21,329 nucleotides of DNA from Haplomitrium mnioides (GCA_049999725.1 JBNGIS010033907.1:1-21329); one strand, 5' to 3'; positions 9,138-19,507 are shown, counted from the first letter of the stretch. The notes: a model not told the origin generated them from the letters alone. Translations and numbers: made by a program.

Positions 9138-10307
9138 GTGAGTACAACAATTCTTCAATCGATCAGTTTGTGCATTTTACGTAGCCTTCAAAATCTAAAG
9201 ACACAGATTTGATCGTCTGCCCCAAGCGATTCTTTCAAGACTAATTTTGTTGCATATGGTTGAGAAATAAAAATGAAGAGAGTGCTAGAGATTCTCCCTT
9301 TTGCAAGTTGCTCTACATAAAAATACTATTATGAGATCTGAGTGATTTTTTACAGGAGACAGTGATCAATATTTATTCATTGGTACTAGATTGTTGGAGA
9401 AACATCTAGATACACATCATATTTGAAGTGTGTCTACTTTTTCCAGTCATTCCAGTTGTGTTCAAACCCACAATCTTGATGCCAAAACACCTGGTTTGAT
9501 CAAGTTGGAAATTTTGACATGTCTCCCCAACAGATTTCCTAAATTGTCCTACCTATTGGAATCACATTTGGACATAATTTCATATTTGATCACCCAATTT
9601 TCACATTCTGATCCATTCATACTATGTTTTTCATTTGACACAAACTGCATATTGGAAAATTTGATAGAATTTGATACAAATACTTTTTTCAATTATATCT
9701 GAACTTACAACTGAATTGTAAGCATAGCTAAATCTATAAGTGTAAAAAGATTAGTTGTTGCTACACCTATACTTCAGAGTTTAATTTCTACAAAGTATCA
9801 TTTACTGTTTTACCTGTAAGAGGAAACTGACCACTTGTCTCAACAATCTATTGAGATTTTGAGAAGGCCTCTAAACCACAACTAGTCCTCAGTGTTCCCT
9901 CACCATTACAAGGTATTCTAAGACAACATATTTAGAAATTTTCAACAATATCTATCTTTCAAAAGTGATTCCAAAATTCAGAGGATCAAGTTGCACATTC
10001 AAAGAAATTACATCAACTTTTGCAGACTGTATCTGGAAGCTGAGACTACATCAACATCAGGAATATTGTGAAGATATATAGGAGGGATGTTGCTGATATT
10101 CCCACCTAGTTTCTGCAAGATTAGAAGATCAACCCCTTGCCTGCAGCAAGAAGAACATGGACTACACTTCACATATAACTTCTATTATATGAACTTGTTT
10201 TATATGTTGTTTACAGAGTTGTAAAGAGTTAACATTTTGGCTTTTTTTCATTTTGATAAATTTGACATTTATCTTTCAACCCTTAAAACTCTTTTTGCAT
10301 TCTAAAA
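9138..10307. other. AT-rich non-coding region before copia gag
   Basis: No gene is recognisable. A 90-codon open frame at 9430-9702 has no known motif and no start context, and I do not call it. Near 10081 a short purine run GGAGGGA is followed by TGTTGCTGATATT, which resembles a polypurine tract plus LTR start. No matching partner exists in the window, so I leave it unassigned. If the copia 5' LTR directly preceded gag it should lie here, but no match to 15327-15588 is visible. Confidence 0.4.
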
Positions 10308-11228
10308 ATGGAAAATTTAAACTTTAAATAGTTGACCATTGAAGGAGACAACTATCTCTCTTGGTCACTGGATGCAGTAGCCCATCTGGTTTCTAAGGGA
10401 TTGTAGACCATAATCCTTACAGATGAGGGCATAAACTCACAATAGAAAGCCTAGACCTTGGTCTTCCTGAGGCATCATCTTTCTGATTCTCTCAAAATTC
10501 AATATCTGAATGAGAGTAATTCCAGAATTCTCTGGGATAACTTGAAAGAAAGATTTGACCACATAAAAACAATTAATTTGTCTAAAGCAAGGCATGACTA
10601 GGTCAATCTAAGAGTTCAAGATTTTTCTTCCATATCTAAATATAACAGTGAACTATTCAGAATAACATCTCAATTGACATTATATGGATATCCAGTTTCC
10701 CAAGAGGAACAAATTGAGAAAACACTATCCACACTTCATATAGCCAACATAATTCTGTCTACTCAATGCAGAAACATGAATTTCTCTACTTATCCTAAAC
10801 TTATAGCCTATTTATTGTTAGTAGAGAAACATTAGGATTTGCTGATGAAGAATTCTAAAGTAAGACCCCCAGGTACCCTACCTCAAAATCCTCCACCTGA
10901 AGCTCATTATTCCAAGCCTACAAATAATAGAGGCATATCTAGAACAAGGGCGAGATTTGGTTCCTTCAGGAAAAATTCTCAAAGGGGTAAACCTCCTATG
11001 AATAGCAGGAGTCAGCAATTCAGGGGGAGAGGCAGAGGAAACTTTGCATGTTTTTATCAAAGAGGAAGAACATGAGGTAGGAATTCATAAAATCACAAGA
11101 ACCAGCCATCCTCTAGTAACACAAGAGGACCGATTGTTTGCAGCAGATGTGGGACCATGGGGCATACTAATAAAGTTTGAAAAATCCCAGCTCACCTGGT
11201 TGTATTTTATGCCAAAAACAAAAACTAG
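10308..11228 (+). pseudogene. gag: Copia Gag pseudogene
   Basis: ATG at 10308 opens a single uninterrupted reading phase through to the zinc knuckle at residue 278, so only substitutions have broken it. Early residues (EGDNYLSWSLDA) match the N-terminal Gag motif of plant copia elements. RHHLSDSLKIQYL, LWDNLKERFDH and QDFSSISKYNSELFRITSQL follow the UBN2-type Gag body, then a basic Arg/Gly-rich region (RGRGRGNF) near 11030. The knuckle CSRCGTMGHTNKV (11139-11177) has its last Cys replaced by TGA at 11178. In-frame TAG stops occur at codons 8, 33, 46, 49, 98 and 176, and TGA, TAA, TGA and TAG come later. The protein would coat element RNA in cytoplasmic particles; this copy cannot. Confidence 0.9.
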
Positions 11229-11650
11229 AAAGTTGCAACAGAGAATCATGGAGTTTTTATGGAACAGACCAACACCCTTAGCGATTATATCAATAAAAGA
11301 GAGGATCTTAATATACCATAAACAAATATGATTCAGTGTACAAATTCTACACTTCCTCTTGATAGCATTCATACATGTACAATAGAAAATAACAGTACTC
11401 ATACTATTTTAAAGTGCAAGTCCTATTTTACCAAGTTGATGCCCTCACACCGAAAGGTGACTACTATAATGGGGCATTAATCAGATTGAAGAAGGCAAAG
11501 GACCAGCCACTATCAGACTGCCACAAAGGATTGTCATACACATCAGATCAGCGATATATGCTCCAAGTGCAACAAGAAACCTAATTAGTTTTCATGATAT
11601 ACGAGACAATAGTTATCACATACATACGAGCACTTGTAAAAATCAGGAAG
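11229..11650 (+). pseudogene. pol: Copia protease region remnant
   Basis: The segment near 11385 reads IENNSTHTILKCKSYF, recognisable as the protease active-site neighbourhood of this copia family, where an Asp-Ser/Thr core is expected. That Asp appears lost (E or N here). A frameshift near 11450-11475 follows, after which GPATIRLP, AIYAPSATRNLISFHDIRDNS and YHIHT match the region between protease and GAG-pre-integrase. The protease would cut the Gag-Pol precursor. The call rests on motif order and the continuing downstream match. Confidence 0.7.
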
Positions 11651-11730
11651 TGTTGCATTTATTGAAGCACACTCCTGAATAATCTAAAATAAAAGAAACA
11701 CTTTTTGCGTACCCTCTTGGGTTTTATATC

Positions 11731-12414
11731 ATGCAAATACAAACCTATCATACTCATGCAAAAGCAATTAATCATACTATTTTATGGCATAACTGCTTAG
11801 GACATCCGGGCACTACAATGTTTTGTAACATTCAAAAAGTGACCCGATCTAGTCCTCAAAGCATAAAGCCATCTATGATCAAAAGACCATGTGTCTATTG
11901 TTCTCAAGGCAAACTGCCATTACGTCTAGCGATTTCCAAGGCAATTTTGGAAATTCCAAAATTCCTTAAGAGAATACATGCAGATAATTGTGGTCCTATC
12001 AATCCACCCAGTGGACCCTTTTGGTACTTCTTGGTGATCATCTGCGCTTCTATAAAATGGTCGCAAGTGTCATTACTCTCAATCTGTGATCTAGCCTTCC
12101 CGAGGATATTGGCACATATTTTGAAATTGAAAGATCAATTTCAAGAAAGTCCAATAAAAGTCCTACAAGTTGACAATGCGGGGAAGTTTACATCCAAAAC
12201 TTTTGATGACTTTTGCATGACTATGGGTATAGATACCCAACACTATATGGCACGTGTCTATTTTCAAAATGGAATAGCCGAAAGAGTTATACACATCATT
12301 CAAATGATTGTTAAGCTTATGTTAATGCATACCAATTTACCGGTTTCTGCATGGGGCCATGCAGTACTAGTAACATGCTGCATCATTAATAAAATACAAA
12401 CCATCAGCATTTAA
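11731..12414 (+). pseudogene. pol: Copia GAG-pre-integrase and integrase core
   Basis: This is the best-preserved part, an open stretch of 227 codons. The HHCC zinc-binding module is seen as WHNCLGHPG (residues 19-27) and CVYCSQGK (54-61). The catalytic core has D85 (HADNCGPI), D148 (VDNAGKF) and E184 (QNGIAERV), with exactly 35 residues between the last two (D,D35E). It would insert the element cDNA into the genome. It ends at a stop after SAWGHAVLVTCCII, where a frameshift occurs; the frame is also open upstream to 11476 apart from one TAA near 11680. Integrity of the catalytic triad does not mean function, because start and end are broken. Confidence 0.9.
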
Positions 12415-13195
12415 TTCATTATCACCTCACCAACTTGCAGATGGTAATACCAGATTTATCCCATCTATGAGTTTTTGGTTGTCAAGTCTTAGTTCCAATT
12501 ATGGGATCTAAAATGACTAAGATGGGACCTCAAAGACAAAAAAAGCATCTATGTGGGATGTGACTCACCTTCTATTATACGTTATCTGGAACCATCCACA
12601 GCTGATGCGTTTCAAGCCAAATTAGCAGATTGCCATTTCTACGAGGATATATTTCCATTTCTTTTTTAAGACAAAATTTCTTCGTTACCAAAAAAACTCC
12701 ACTAGAAGAATATATCCACTACATAGATAGATCAAAGAACAGGGCAAGGTGAGGATGAAGTCAAGAGACTTCTTCAATTGGCTAAAATAGTCAAACAATT
12801 GCCAGAATCTTCTAATGAAATTGCAAAGGTAACAAGGTCACATATTTTTGCGGTGAATATTCTTGCAAGAATTCAGGATATTTCAAAACCAACAATTGAC
12901 CAAGTACCAAGGCAAAAGAGAGGACACCCTCTTGGCTCAAAAGACTCTCAACCTTGGCAAAAAGTTTTGACTAAGAGAACTACTTTCTCAATTGATGTCA
13001 TGAAAGCATCATCATCTACACCTTTACTATCTCAACCGACTATTTCCCTATTTGAATACCCTGATAATCAAGAGATCTCGATCCACTATATGGATACAGG
13101 GGTTATATGGAAAAGAGAGTCTAGATGTTGATCATTTTGCATTCCTAGTTTCACAGAGTCTAACTATATCTGATACACCACTTGATCCCAGATTT
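12415..13195 (+). pseudogene. pol: Copia integrase C-terminus to RT linker
   Basis: Several frames are needed to follow the protein. At 12544-12669, SIYVGCDSPSIIRYLEP and ADCHFYEDIFP match the conserved block after the copia integrase core. At 12778-13131 an open frame has a basic segment RQKRGHPLGSKD, typical of the linker ahead of RT. At least three frameshifts or stops separate these pieces. Confidence 0.8.
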
Positions 13196-14018
13196 GTCAA
13201 AGAAGCTATGGATAGTTGTGATTAGATAGAGTGGAAAAAGGAAATGGATTAGGAACTTGATTCCATGATATAGAGGAAGGTACTTGGACCTTTAGTCCTT
13301 GTTCCATCTAGTGCTAATTTAATTGGATATAGGTGGATCTTTGTGAAGAAGCAAAATGAGAAAGGAAAAATTGTCAAATATAAAGCACGCCTTGTAGCCA
13401 AAGGCTATACACAAATACCTGGGAGAGACTTTGATCTCACATACGCCCCAGTTATGGATGTTATCACATACTGGTTCCTACTAAGCTTCTCTTTAGGACA
13501 CGAGCTCATTACACATCAGATGGATGTTGTGACAACAAACTTATATGGGCTATTAGATACCCACATCTATATGAAAGCTCCCCTAGAGCTTATTGCAAGG
13601 AATATCTATCATTTTCAGAGGGAGAATGTCACTAGGCATAAACCATTAGGCGACCAATCTACCTCTTCACCATTAGCCATCATTACATCCAGTGGTGGTA
13701 GTACTAGGTTAGGACCTATAGTCCACGAGATGCACTCTAGGGAGAAAAAACATATTATCCCTCTATGCATCAATCCATGCCTCTAACCAAGGATGGATAT
13801 GGAGTCCAGATCCTTCGATCTATTTATGGACTTAAGCAGAGTGGTTGAAAATGGTATCATAGACTTCATGAGAAGATGATAGCCATGGGTTTTCACTTTG
13901 ATGACATTGCACCAAGTTTATTCATCAAGAATGCTGACAAGGAATTTATAGTTGTCGCATTATATATTGATGATATAAACCTTTTTGGTTACAATCCTTA
14001 CTTGAGCAAACTATTTCT
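13196..14018 (+). pseudogene. pol: Copia reverse transcriptase, N-terminal and palm part
   Basis: From 13196 the frame reads through the RT entry (IEWKKEMD, GPLVLVPSSANLIGYRWIFVKK) with four stops. It then continues as KYKARLVAKGYTQIPGRDF, YAPVMDVITYWFLLSF and HQMDVVTTNLYGLLDTHIYMKAP, the RVT_2 signature blocks. After an unexpected stretch (about 13619-13770) a second frame gives LRSIYGLKQSG, stop, KWYH and the catalytic box YIDD at 13963-13974 (YVDD/YIDD is usual for copia). The MDV and YIDD aspartates are present, but the frame is broken at least twice. The enzyme would copy element RNA into cDNA. Confidence 0.9.
13619..13746 (+). other. Possible 120-bp insertion inside RT
   Basis: Between the RT blocks ending IYMKAP and starting LRSIYGLKQSG there is extra sequence not expected in copia RT. 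It is bounded by identical 8-bp direct repeats AGGGAGAA at 13619-13626 and 13739-13746, 120 bases apart, keeping the phase. No terminal inverted repeat is visible. It could be a small transposon insertion or a chance repeat. Confidence 0.35.
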
Positions 14019-14950
14019 ATGCTTAAGAAAATTTTTGATATGAAGGATATTTGTAAGACCAAATATTGTTTAGGATTACAATTTGAGTATCTCGATGATG
14101 ACATATTGATGCATCAGAGTACTTATACTAAGAAAATCCTTAAACAATTTAATATGGATAAATCTCATCTAGTCACATCACCTATGGAGATAAGCTCACT
14201 AGGCAGAGACAAAGATATTTTTCGAAAACAGAAAGACATAGAGCCAATCCTTGGATCTGAGAAACCATATCTCTCCGCTATAGGAGCTCTTATGTATCTT
14301 GCTAATCAAACACGCCTTGATATTTCCTTTGCTATGAACTTGCTTGCAAGACATAGTTTACAACCTAATATAAGGCATTGGAATGGTATCAAACGTATTT
14401 TCAAATACTTGCAAGGCACAATTGACATGGGACTATTTTTCCCAAAAAATACTAATCAAATCCTTACCGGCTATGTGTATGCAAGATACTTTTCGGATCA
14501 TGATGATGCTAAGTCACAAATCGGTTATGTATTCTTATATGGCTCTATAGATATATTATGGAAAAGTACAAAGCAAACTTTGACTTGTATATCCTCAAAC
14601 CATGCAGAGATTATTGCTCTGTATGAAGTTAGTAGGGAGTGCTTATACCTACAAAAGATGTTTGATCATGTTTATTTACATTGTGGTTTACCTTGTATAT
14701 CTTTCCCTACTGTTATTTTCAAGATAGCTTGGCATGTGTACCGCACGTTTCACATGGCTTTATTAAAAGAGACCGCATAAAACCCATAGCACCAAAGTTT
14801 TTCTCACCCATGAGCAGCATGACGACACTATTTCTGTGCAAGTTATCTCTAGTAAAGAGAACATTGGCAATATATTTACAAAGGCTTTACCTCCGGCACT
14901 ACACCAGCATTTTTGTTATTCACTTGGTTTACAGAGATTATCGACATTAT
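14019..14950 (+). pseudogene. pol: Copia RT C-terminus and RNase H
   Basis: An open frame at 14019-14780 carries the thumb region (FDMKDICKTKYCLGLQFEY, QSTYTKKILKQFNMD, PYLSAIGALMYLANQTRLDI, GIKRIFKYLQGTIDMGLFF). The RNase H domain follows with GYVYARYFSD, SQIGYVF, WKSTKQT and SSNHAEIIALYE. The usual first catalytic Asp (GYxDAxY) is Tyr here. Two frameshifts later, near 14700-14800, the remaining motifs appear as GFIKRDRIKPIAPKFF and then THEQHDDTISVQVISS + KENIGNIFTKALP, ending about 14940. The loss of the Asp and the shifts make it inactive. Confidence 0.9.
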
Positions 14951-15317
14951 TATCATGACTTCATCGACTATTATTTCATTCTTTGGTCGACATCATTATA
15001 TTTATCTCTGATATATATTCATATTCTACTCTACTCATGGCATTTTTCCAAGCTTCATATGATCATTATTTTTTGATTATCTATTGGGCCTATAGCTGAC
15101 TTTCTTATTATTTCTTCTCTCTATTTGGCAGCCTTATGACTTATGTATCCATTTATAAATGGTGGTTGCACTCTTTCCCTCATAGGAGTATGAGAGGATT
15201 TTAATGAGGCAACACCTTTATACTTCATATGGATTTATTTTGGAGTGTTGGTGGTATTTTTATCATAGGTTTCATATCTATCTTAAGTGTGGTTACAACA
15301 TTCCCCATGTCATAACC
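14951..15317 (+). other. Copia 3' untranslated region
   Basis: T-rich, with stops in all frames. It contains TTTTAATGAGGCAACACC near 15200, which resembles the conserved GTTTTAACGAGGCA-type block found in the 3' UTR of many plant copia elements, and it leads directly to the purine tract. Confidence 0.65.
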
Positions 15318-15326
15318 AAGGGGGAG
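15318..15326 (+). other. Copia polypurine tract
   Basis: AAGGGGGAG lies immediately before the 3' LTR, the classic form and position of a copia plus-strand primer site. Confidence 0.85.
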
Positions 15327-15588
15327 TATTATACTACATTTAGTAAGATGATTAGACTAATATAGGATTAGTCCTTGACCTATGATTAGGATTAGGGCTA
15401 GTGCTAATCCTACATGATTAGCACGTTACCTTACTCACCTATCACATTGTACATTGTAACATTATTCATATTGATACATTGAGGGAAGAGGAGAGAAGTA
15501 GAGGAAGAGTTTCATGATTCATAGCATATACTTGTTGATCTTATGTTTTCACATTCTTCCATTAGCTGCATGAGCCTCATATTTGACA
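15327..15588 (+). repeat. Copia 3' LTR, about 262 bp
   Basis: It starts TATTATACTACA right after the purine tract (TG expected, so probably a TG-to-TA change) and ends ATTTGACA. Its last ~117 bases match 573-693. It contains a purine-rich block near 15480-15510 and a small inverted repeat at 15387-15412. The right boundary is set by where similarity with 573-693 ends. Confidence 0.8.
15387..15412. repeat. Short inverted repeat in the copia LTR
   Basis: TAGGATTAG and CTAATCCTA are perfect 9-base complements separated by 8 bases. A further GGATTAG copy lies just upstream near 15364. It could be a regulatory palindrome or a small hairpin in the transcript. Confidence 0.5.
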
Positions 15589-16263
15589 TATATTATTTTT
15601 TTTGCCTTCCCATTGAAATACATACAAATAATCCTTGATGTCTTTGATTTTTCCACAACAAACTAGCCATTTATTAGCTAGTTGCATGGAATCAAGTACC
15701 TTCAAAACATTGGGATACCGATGGGGTTTTGGTTGTATTGATTTTGGAGCTGCTGCTTGTGACACAATTTTCCAATGTCTTAAAATAGACAAAAACAAGA
15801 CGCTAAAAGTGAAAGAGAAAAGGTATATAAAACAAAACGACAAAATAAGCTAAATAATAGGAAAATGACAAAATGACCACAAGAAAAAAAATCGATCTCA
15901 TAACTACGCTCATGACAATGGAAAGAAACTTCCTTTTAACGCTCATTTTAAACTTGAAATTCAAAAAACTAATTTTCTCGCCAAAAAATGATTCTTGTAG
16001 CCTCCAATACGTAGGTTTGCATGTTGGAAAAAAAAGGTTAGTGTATGAAGCGGTGCACATTTTCATCTTTCTAGTTTTATTTTTTCCTTTTCCTCCGAAA
16101 TTTTTGTACTATTTTGTTATTTTGCTAATTGTTTTCCAAAAGACTATATTCTTAGAATACCAATATATAATGTAATTATCTCCTTTAATTATTCATTGAG
16201 TTTTTCACTTTTTGATTTGTATATTTAAAATAGAAGGAGTGTCAAAAGGTAAGAAGCAGCTAG
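15589..16263. other. AT-rich region, no supported gene
   Basis: It contains an 88-codon minus-strand open frame at 15577-15843, whose middle part (SQAAAPKSIQPKPHRYPNVL and LDSMQLANKWLVCCGKIKD) looks more protein-like than its ends, but I recognise no family. The rest is low-complexity A/T-rich sequence. Confidence 0.4.
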
Positions 16264-17248
16264 AATTTCAAGATTCTTGTTCTAAAAAAAAAGGTTGCTT
16301 TTAGACAACAATTTGAGAAACTTTCAAATTGTCCTTTTGAGGAGCGAAGTGTTGGCAAACCAAGAGCATCAAGTTTGATGGCTAGTGCTTTAGGCAAAAA
16401 CAATCCTATTGTTCAACACAACATGCCAATAGATGAAGATTGTTGGAGTGAGCCCTATGTGTGTATAAGATCAATGAGCGATCCTTATATGCGCATGAAA
16501 TCTAAGGCTCAACCTTATCCACACATACAATCTAGCTTATCGATCAAGCAATCAAAGTTAAATTTTTCTAGAGATTTTCAAAACACCACCATCAATGTGC
16601 ATGTAGGGTTAGACACTCCAATCAAACCTTTTTTTCAACGGAACCAGAACTTCTCCTCTGGGATTCAAGAACATCAAAGACATCTTCAAAAAATAAGTCT
16701 TAATTACAAAATATTTCCTTGGAGTTATTGCCAAGGGCTCTAATTATTATAGAAAAGGTGTTTCTTTACGCTCAAGATTTTGGTGAATATTTTGCTTCGG
16801 CTTGGTTGAGTTCTTCTACAACTCAAACTTGTTTACCTATATTGAAAAAAAAAATTAGAACGAAAAATATTTCCAATGATGCACAAGATCTTGAAGATAA
16901 TGCTTTGTTTCCAATGGTTAAACTTGCATATATACCCAATTGACTAGCTAAGCATATGAGTTCTTTATTTGAGCCAAAACCCAAAGAGGTAGATTTGTTA
17001 TGTGATAATTATTTGTCGAAAGTCTATTTTGATGAGAACTCAATCCAACATTAATCTTGAAATTGAGGAAAATTTCATGTTGTTGAGAAGGATCTTGAGT
17101 GCATTATAAGTTTTTTTGGTTTTACCATGCACTGGAGAACGCATTTTCCAAATGTCAAAATTCCAAAACGCAATAGATTTGTTATTTATAAAACATGCAA
17201 AGATATTAAATCGATATGAGAGAAGTCTGTATTTAGAGTTTGACAAAG
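16264..17248 (+). pseudogene. Unidentified decayed coding region with decapeptide repeat
   Basis: I do not recognise this protein. A frame open from 16264 to 16743 (160 codons; first good ATG at 16378) reads VAFRQQFEKLSNCPFEERSV, MASALGKNNP and a three-fold decapeptide repeat, then TTINVHVGLDTPIKPFFQRN. A shift near 16720 leads to a second frame (YAQDFGEYFASAW, DLEDNALFPMVKLAYIPN, stop, LAKHMSSLFEPKPKEVDLL) ending near 17053. A third protein-like stretch (LEIEENFMLLRRILSAL, stop, then FQNAIDLLFIKHAKILNRYE) runs to about 17248. The pieces suggest one gene or element ORF decayed by shifts and stops. It may be retrotransposon-derived, but no domain supports this. Confidence 0.45.
16447..16536 (+). 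repeat. 30-bp tandem repeat coding for a decapeptide, three units
   Basis: Units at 16447, 16477 and 16507 translate as SEPYVCIRSM, SDPYMRMKSK and AQPYPHIQSS, consensus [SA]-[EDQ]-P-Y-x-x-[IM]-[RKQ]-S. The first unit's DNA, GAGCCCTATGTGTGTATAAG, resembles the core of the arrays at 17391 and 19508. Confidence 0.6.
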
Positions 17249-17390
17249 ATAATAAATTCCTTTAACTTATGAAATCAAAGATTATTTTGATAGTCTTCTT
17301 ATTTGTTATATGAAAAGCTTCTTTTATTTGAAAAACTTCTTTCATTTAACAAACTTTGAAGAGCTTAAGCTTGCAAAACTCACTGGGCAA

Positions 17391-17955
17391 GGTTTTGTTA
17401 TTGGTTTTTTGAATCATAAACACACTTAGAGTCAAAAAAAGCCTAGGAATTGCTTTGATGTTCCTAACTCTATGCGTTCATAGGTTTTGTTATTGTTGGT
17501 TTGAATTCTAAGCATGTTTAGAGTCAAAGTCAGTCTAGGAATTGTTGTTGATGTTGTTGTTATTTGAGATCCTATATGCAGATTGGTTTTGTTATTGTTT
17601 CTTTCAATCCCATACACGTCACGATTCAAGGCAATCATAGAAATTGTTCTTGTTGTTTTTGACCCTATGTGCGTATAGGTTTAGTTATTGTTTATTTCAA
17701 TCCTATGTGCGCATAGAGTTAAAGTGAGTGTAAGAATTTTTGTTGATGTTTGTGATCCTCGAGATGCAAAGGTTTTGTTATTGTTTCTTTCAACCCTGTG
17801 CACGCAGAGAGTCAAAACGAGACTAGGAATTGTTAGTGTTGTTTGGTGCCTTGTGCTTACCTAGGTTTTGTTATTCTTATTTTGAATTTTACATGAATTT
17901 GGAGTCTAAATGAGCCTACAAATTGTTGTTTATCATTTCGACCCTTTTGTTTTTG
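17391..17955. repeat. Degenerate ~93-bp minisatellite, six units
   Basis: Units begin GGTTTTGTTATTG (or one change from it) at 17391, 17483, 17585, 17679, 17771 and 17864, spaced 92, 102, 94, 92 and 93 bases. Each then has TTTCAATCCTATGTGCGCAT-like sequence, AGAGTCAAAGTGAGTCTAGG and AATTGTTGTTGATGTT. Units are clearly diverged from one another, so the array is old. Confidence 0.85.
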
Positions 17956-18798
17956 GGTGATGTAGTCGGATATAATTGCCAATTTTTTCTTCATTGTGAC
18001 CAACAAATGAAAGAAAGAACAAAACTTGTGAACCATCAAAGAAAATGGTACATCAATGGTCAAAAGTACTTGAGAATTATGATTGATGATATGGTCTAAA
18101 AGAAAACAACAATTTGACATTTGCATTCACCACCAAAAAAAATTGATAAAGATTTTTTGGTGGGTGTGCACGTTGTTGGTGCATTAATTTTCAATCTTAC
18201 TTTTTCTTCAAGGGTTTTCTTAACCTATTGAAACTTGAGAAGTGACTCCAATTTGACCGTTACAATGTTCAATAAATACTATATGAGTTTTAAGGGCAAT
18301 TACCTCCCACCTTGTATCTTTAGCTGGACAATAAGACATGAAAGAACAAGAGTTCTATTTTATTTGGATATCTTAGTCTTTTGATTGCCAAGAATATCTT
18401 TTGAAAAATCAAAGTAGGATTTCTCACGATCGGCCATATTCAAGATCAAATGTTTAGCAAATTCTCAAAACATTTGAAATATGTCAAGGCTTTTACAATA
18501 ACAAGCCTTAGTAAGACGCTACAATTATCTTTTAATCCAAAACCAAAAGTAGCTATTCTGGTAGAGACTTCAAGTGGTTTTTGCAACAACATCTCTTCTT
18601 AGTTCAAAAGATAAATGATATTATCTTCTATTGACAATTCTAGTTCAAGTTAAGTGATTTGGAGGTAAAGATTTACATAAAACAATTTTCAACATATAAT
18701 TTTTGGTTACTTCCATGAGGAAGAACCTCCAAACCCAAAATAAACAAGTGTTCAATGATTTGCTTGTGAGGTTAAAGATTCATTTTTTGGACAATACT
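17956..18798. other. AT-rich spacer, nothing identified
   Basis: Stops are dense on both strands and only short frames exist, including an 89-codon minus-strand frame at 17857-18126 that overlaps the minisatellite and has no motif. Confidence 0.5.
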
Positions 18799-18852
18799 TT
18801 CCAAGAAAAATAGTAACCACAAAAGGATTTATGGTTACTATTTTCTTTGGAA
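18799..18852. repeat. Hairpin with 21-base arms
   Basis: TTCCAAGAAAAATAGTAACC-A (18799-18819) is complementary to 18832-18852 at 19 of 21 positions, with a 12-base loop. It could be a small foldback element or miRNA-like precursor, but it lies in AT-rich sequence and no flanking duplication is obvious. Confidence 0.6.
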
Positions 18853-19507
18853 TAAACTCGATGTACTTAAAGTAGCATAAATCACAATTCTCTCTATTGA
18901 TTTTCTTCTCACACAAAAAACCAATTGAGAAAAACGACTCTAACTACCATTAAATCAAATCTATTTTAGTATAAAAAAATAGAAAGCAATCAATTCTAAA
19001 GAGTTCAAAGGACAATCAAATAACATGATCAACACTAAACAAGACCAAAAGAATCTTAATTAATCTTTTAAAGTTGAATCCAAAGAAATTGAGACCAATG
19101 ATTGAAGCCATTTATGATTCTATTTTTGAAATAAATGTTTCTCTACTCTCTTCTTTTTATAGTATACTTTCAACTTATATTGTAGTCTAAGTTTCTATAT
19201 TTTAAAAAATATATGAGTACTTTTATTCAAGAAATTTCTTATTGTTGAGACTGATTTATATGCAAGCTTGAACTTTTTTAATGTATATTATTGCACTATT
19301 ATCATCTATGAATGACTTTAAAACATAAAATAGAAATATTCATTTTGTTTATCAAATGTTTTGTGAGCCAAAATATTACCGTATTTTTTCCTACTTGACC
19401 ATTGGCTAGAAATATTTCAATGATTTGGCTATTGAAGCCTTTGTCATTGATCTTTGGGATTGTTGAAGCTTCCGCCTACCTTGACTACTCAATCCTTTGC
19501 AATCATT
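18853..19507. other. AT-rich spacer, nothing identified
   Basis: No coding signal is visible. From about 19417 the sequence begins to resemble very worn units of the 37-bp array that follows (GATxTTxGxxATTGAAGCC-like stretches). Confidence 0.4.

Larger units (their letters stand above)
10308..15588 (+). mobile_element. Degenerate full-length Ty1/copia retrotransposon
   Basis: Domain order is gag, protease, GAG-pre-integrase, integrase, RT and RNase H, with integrase before RT as in Ty1/copia. A 3' UTR, purine tract and 3' LTR follow. Multiple stops and frameshifts kill all reading frames. The 5' LTR is not directly upstream; the fragment at 573-693 is a candidate, separated by the nested element and about 2.9 kb of other DNA. 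Confidence 0.9.

Noticed and set aside
6924-9158. Open frames in the right LTR, including a 195-codon minus-strand frame at 8571-9158
   Set aside because: Same repeat-driven effect; the longest crosses the LTR end into unrelated flanking DNA.
9430-9702. 90-codon plus-strand open frame
   Set aside because: No ATG-based start in good context, no motif, and hydrophobic AT-rich composition as expected by chance in this sequence.
10081-10267. GGAGGGA-TGTTG...TTTGACA considered as a solo LTR or the missing copia 5' LTR
   Set aside because: It begins TG and ends CA, but it does not resemble the copia 3' LTR beyond the last few bases, and no TSD is visible.
11085-11402. 105-codon minus-strand open frame opposite copia gag-protease
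   Set aside because: It is the antisense shadow of the copia coding region.
10308-14950. Pararetrovirus (caulimovirid) origin for the reverse transcriptase
   Set aside because: Integrase precedes RT, the RT matches the RVT_2 copia type, and an LTR with a purine tract follows, so this is Ty1/copia.
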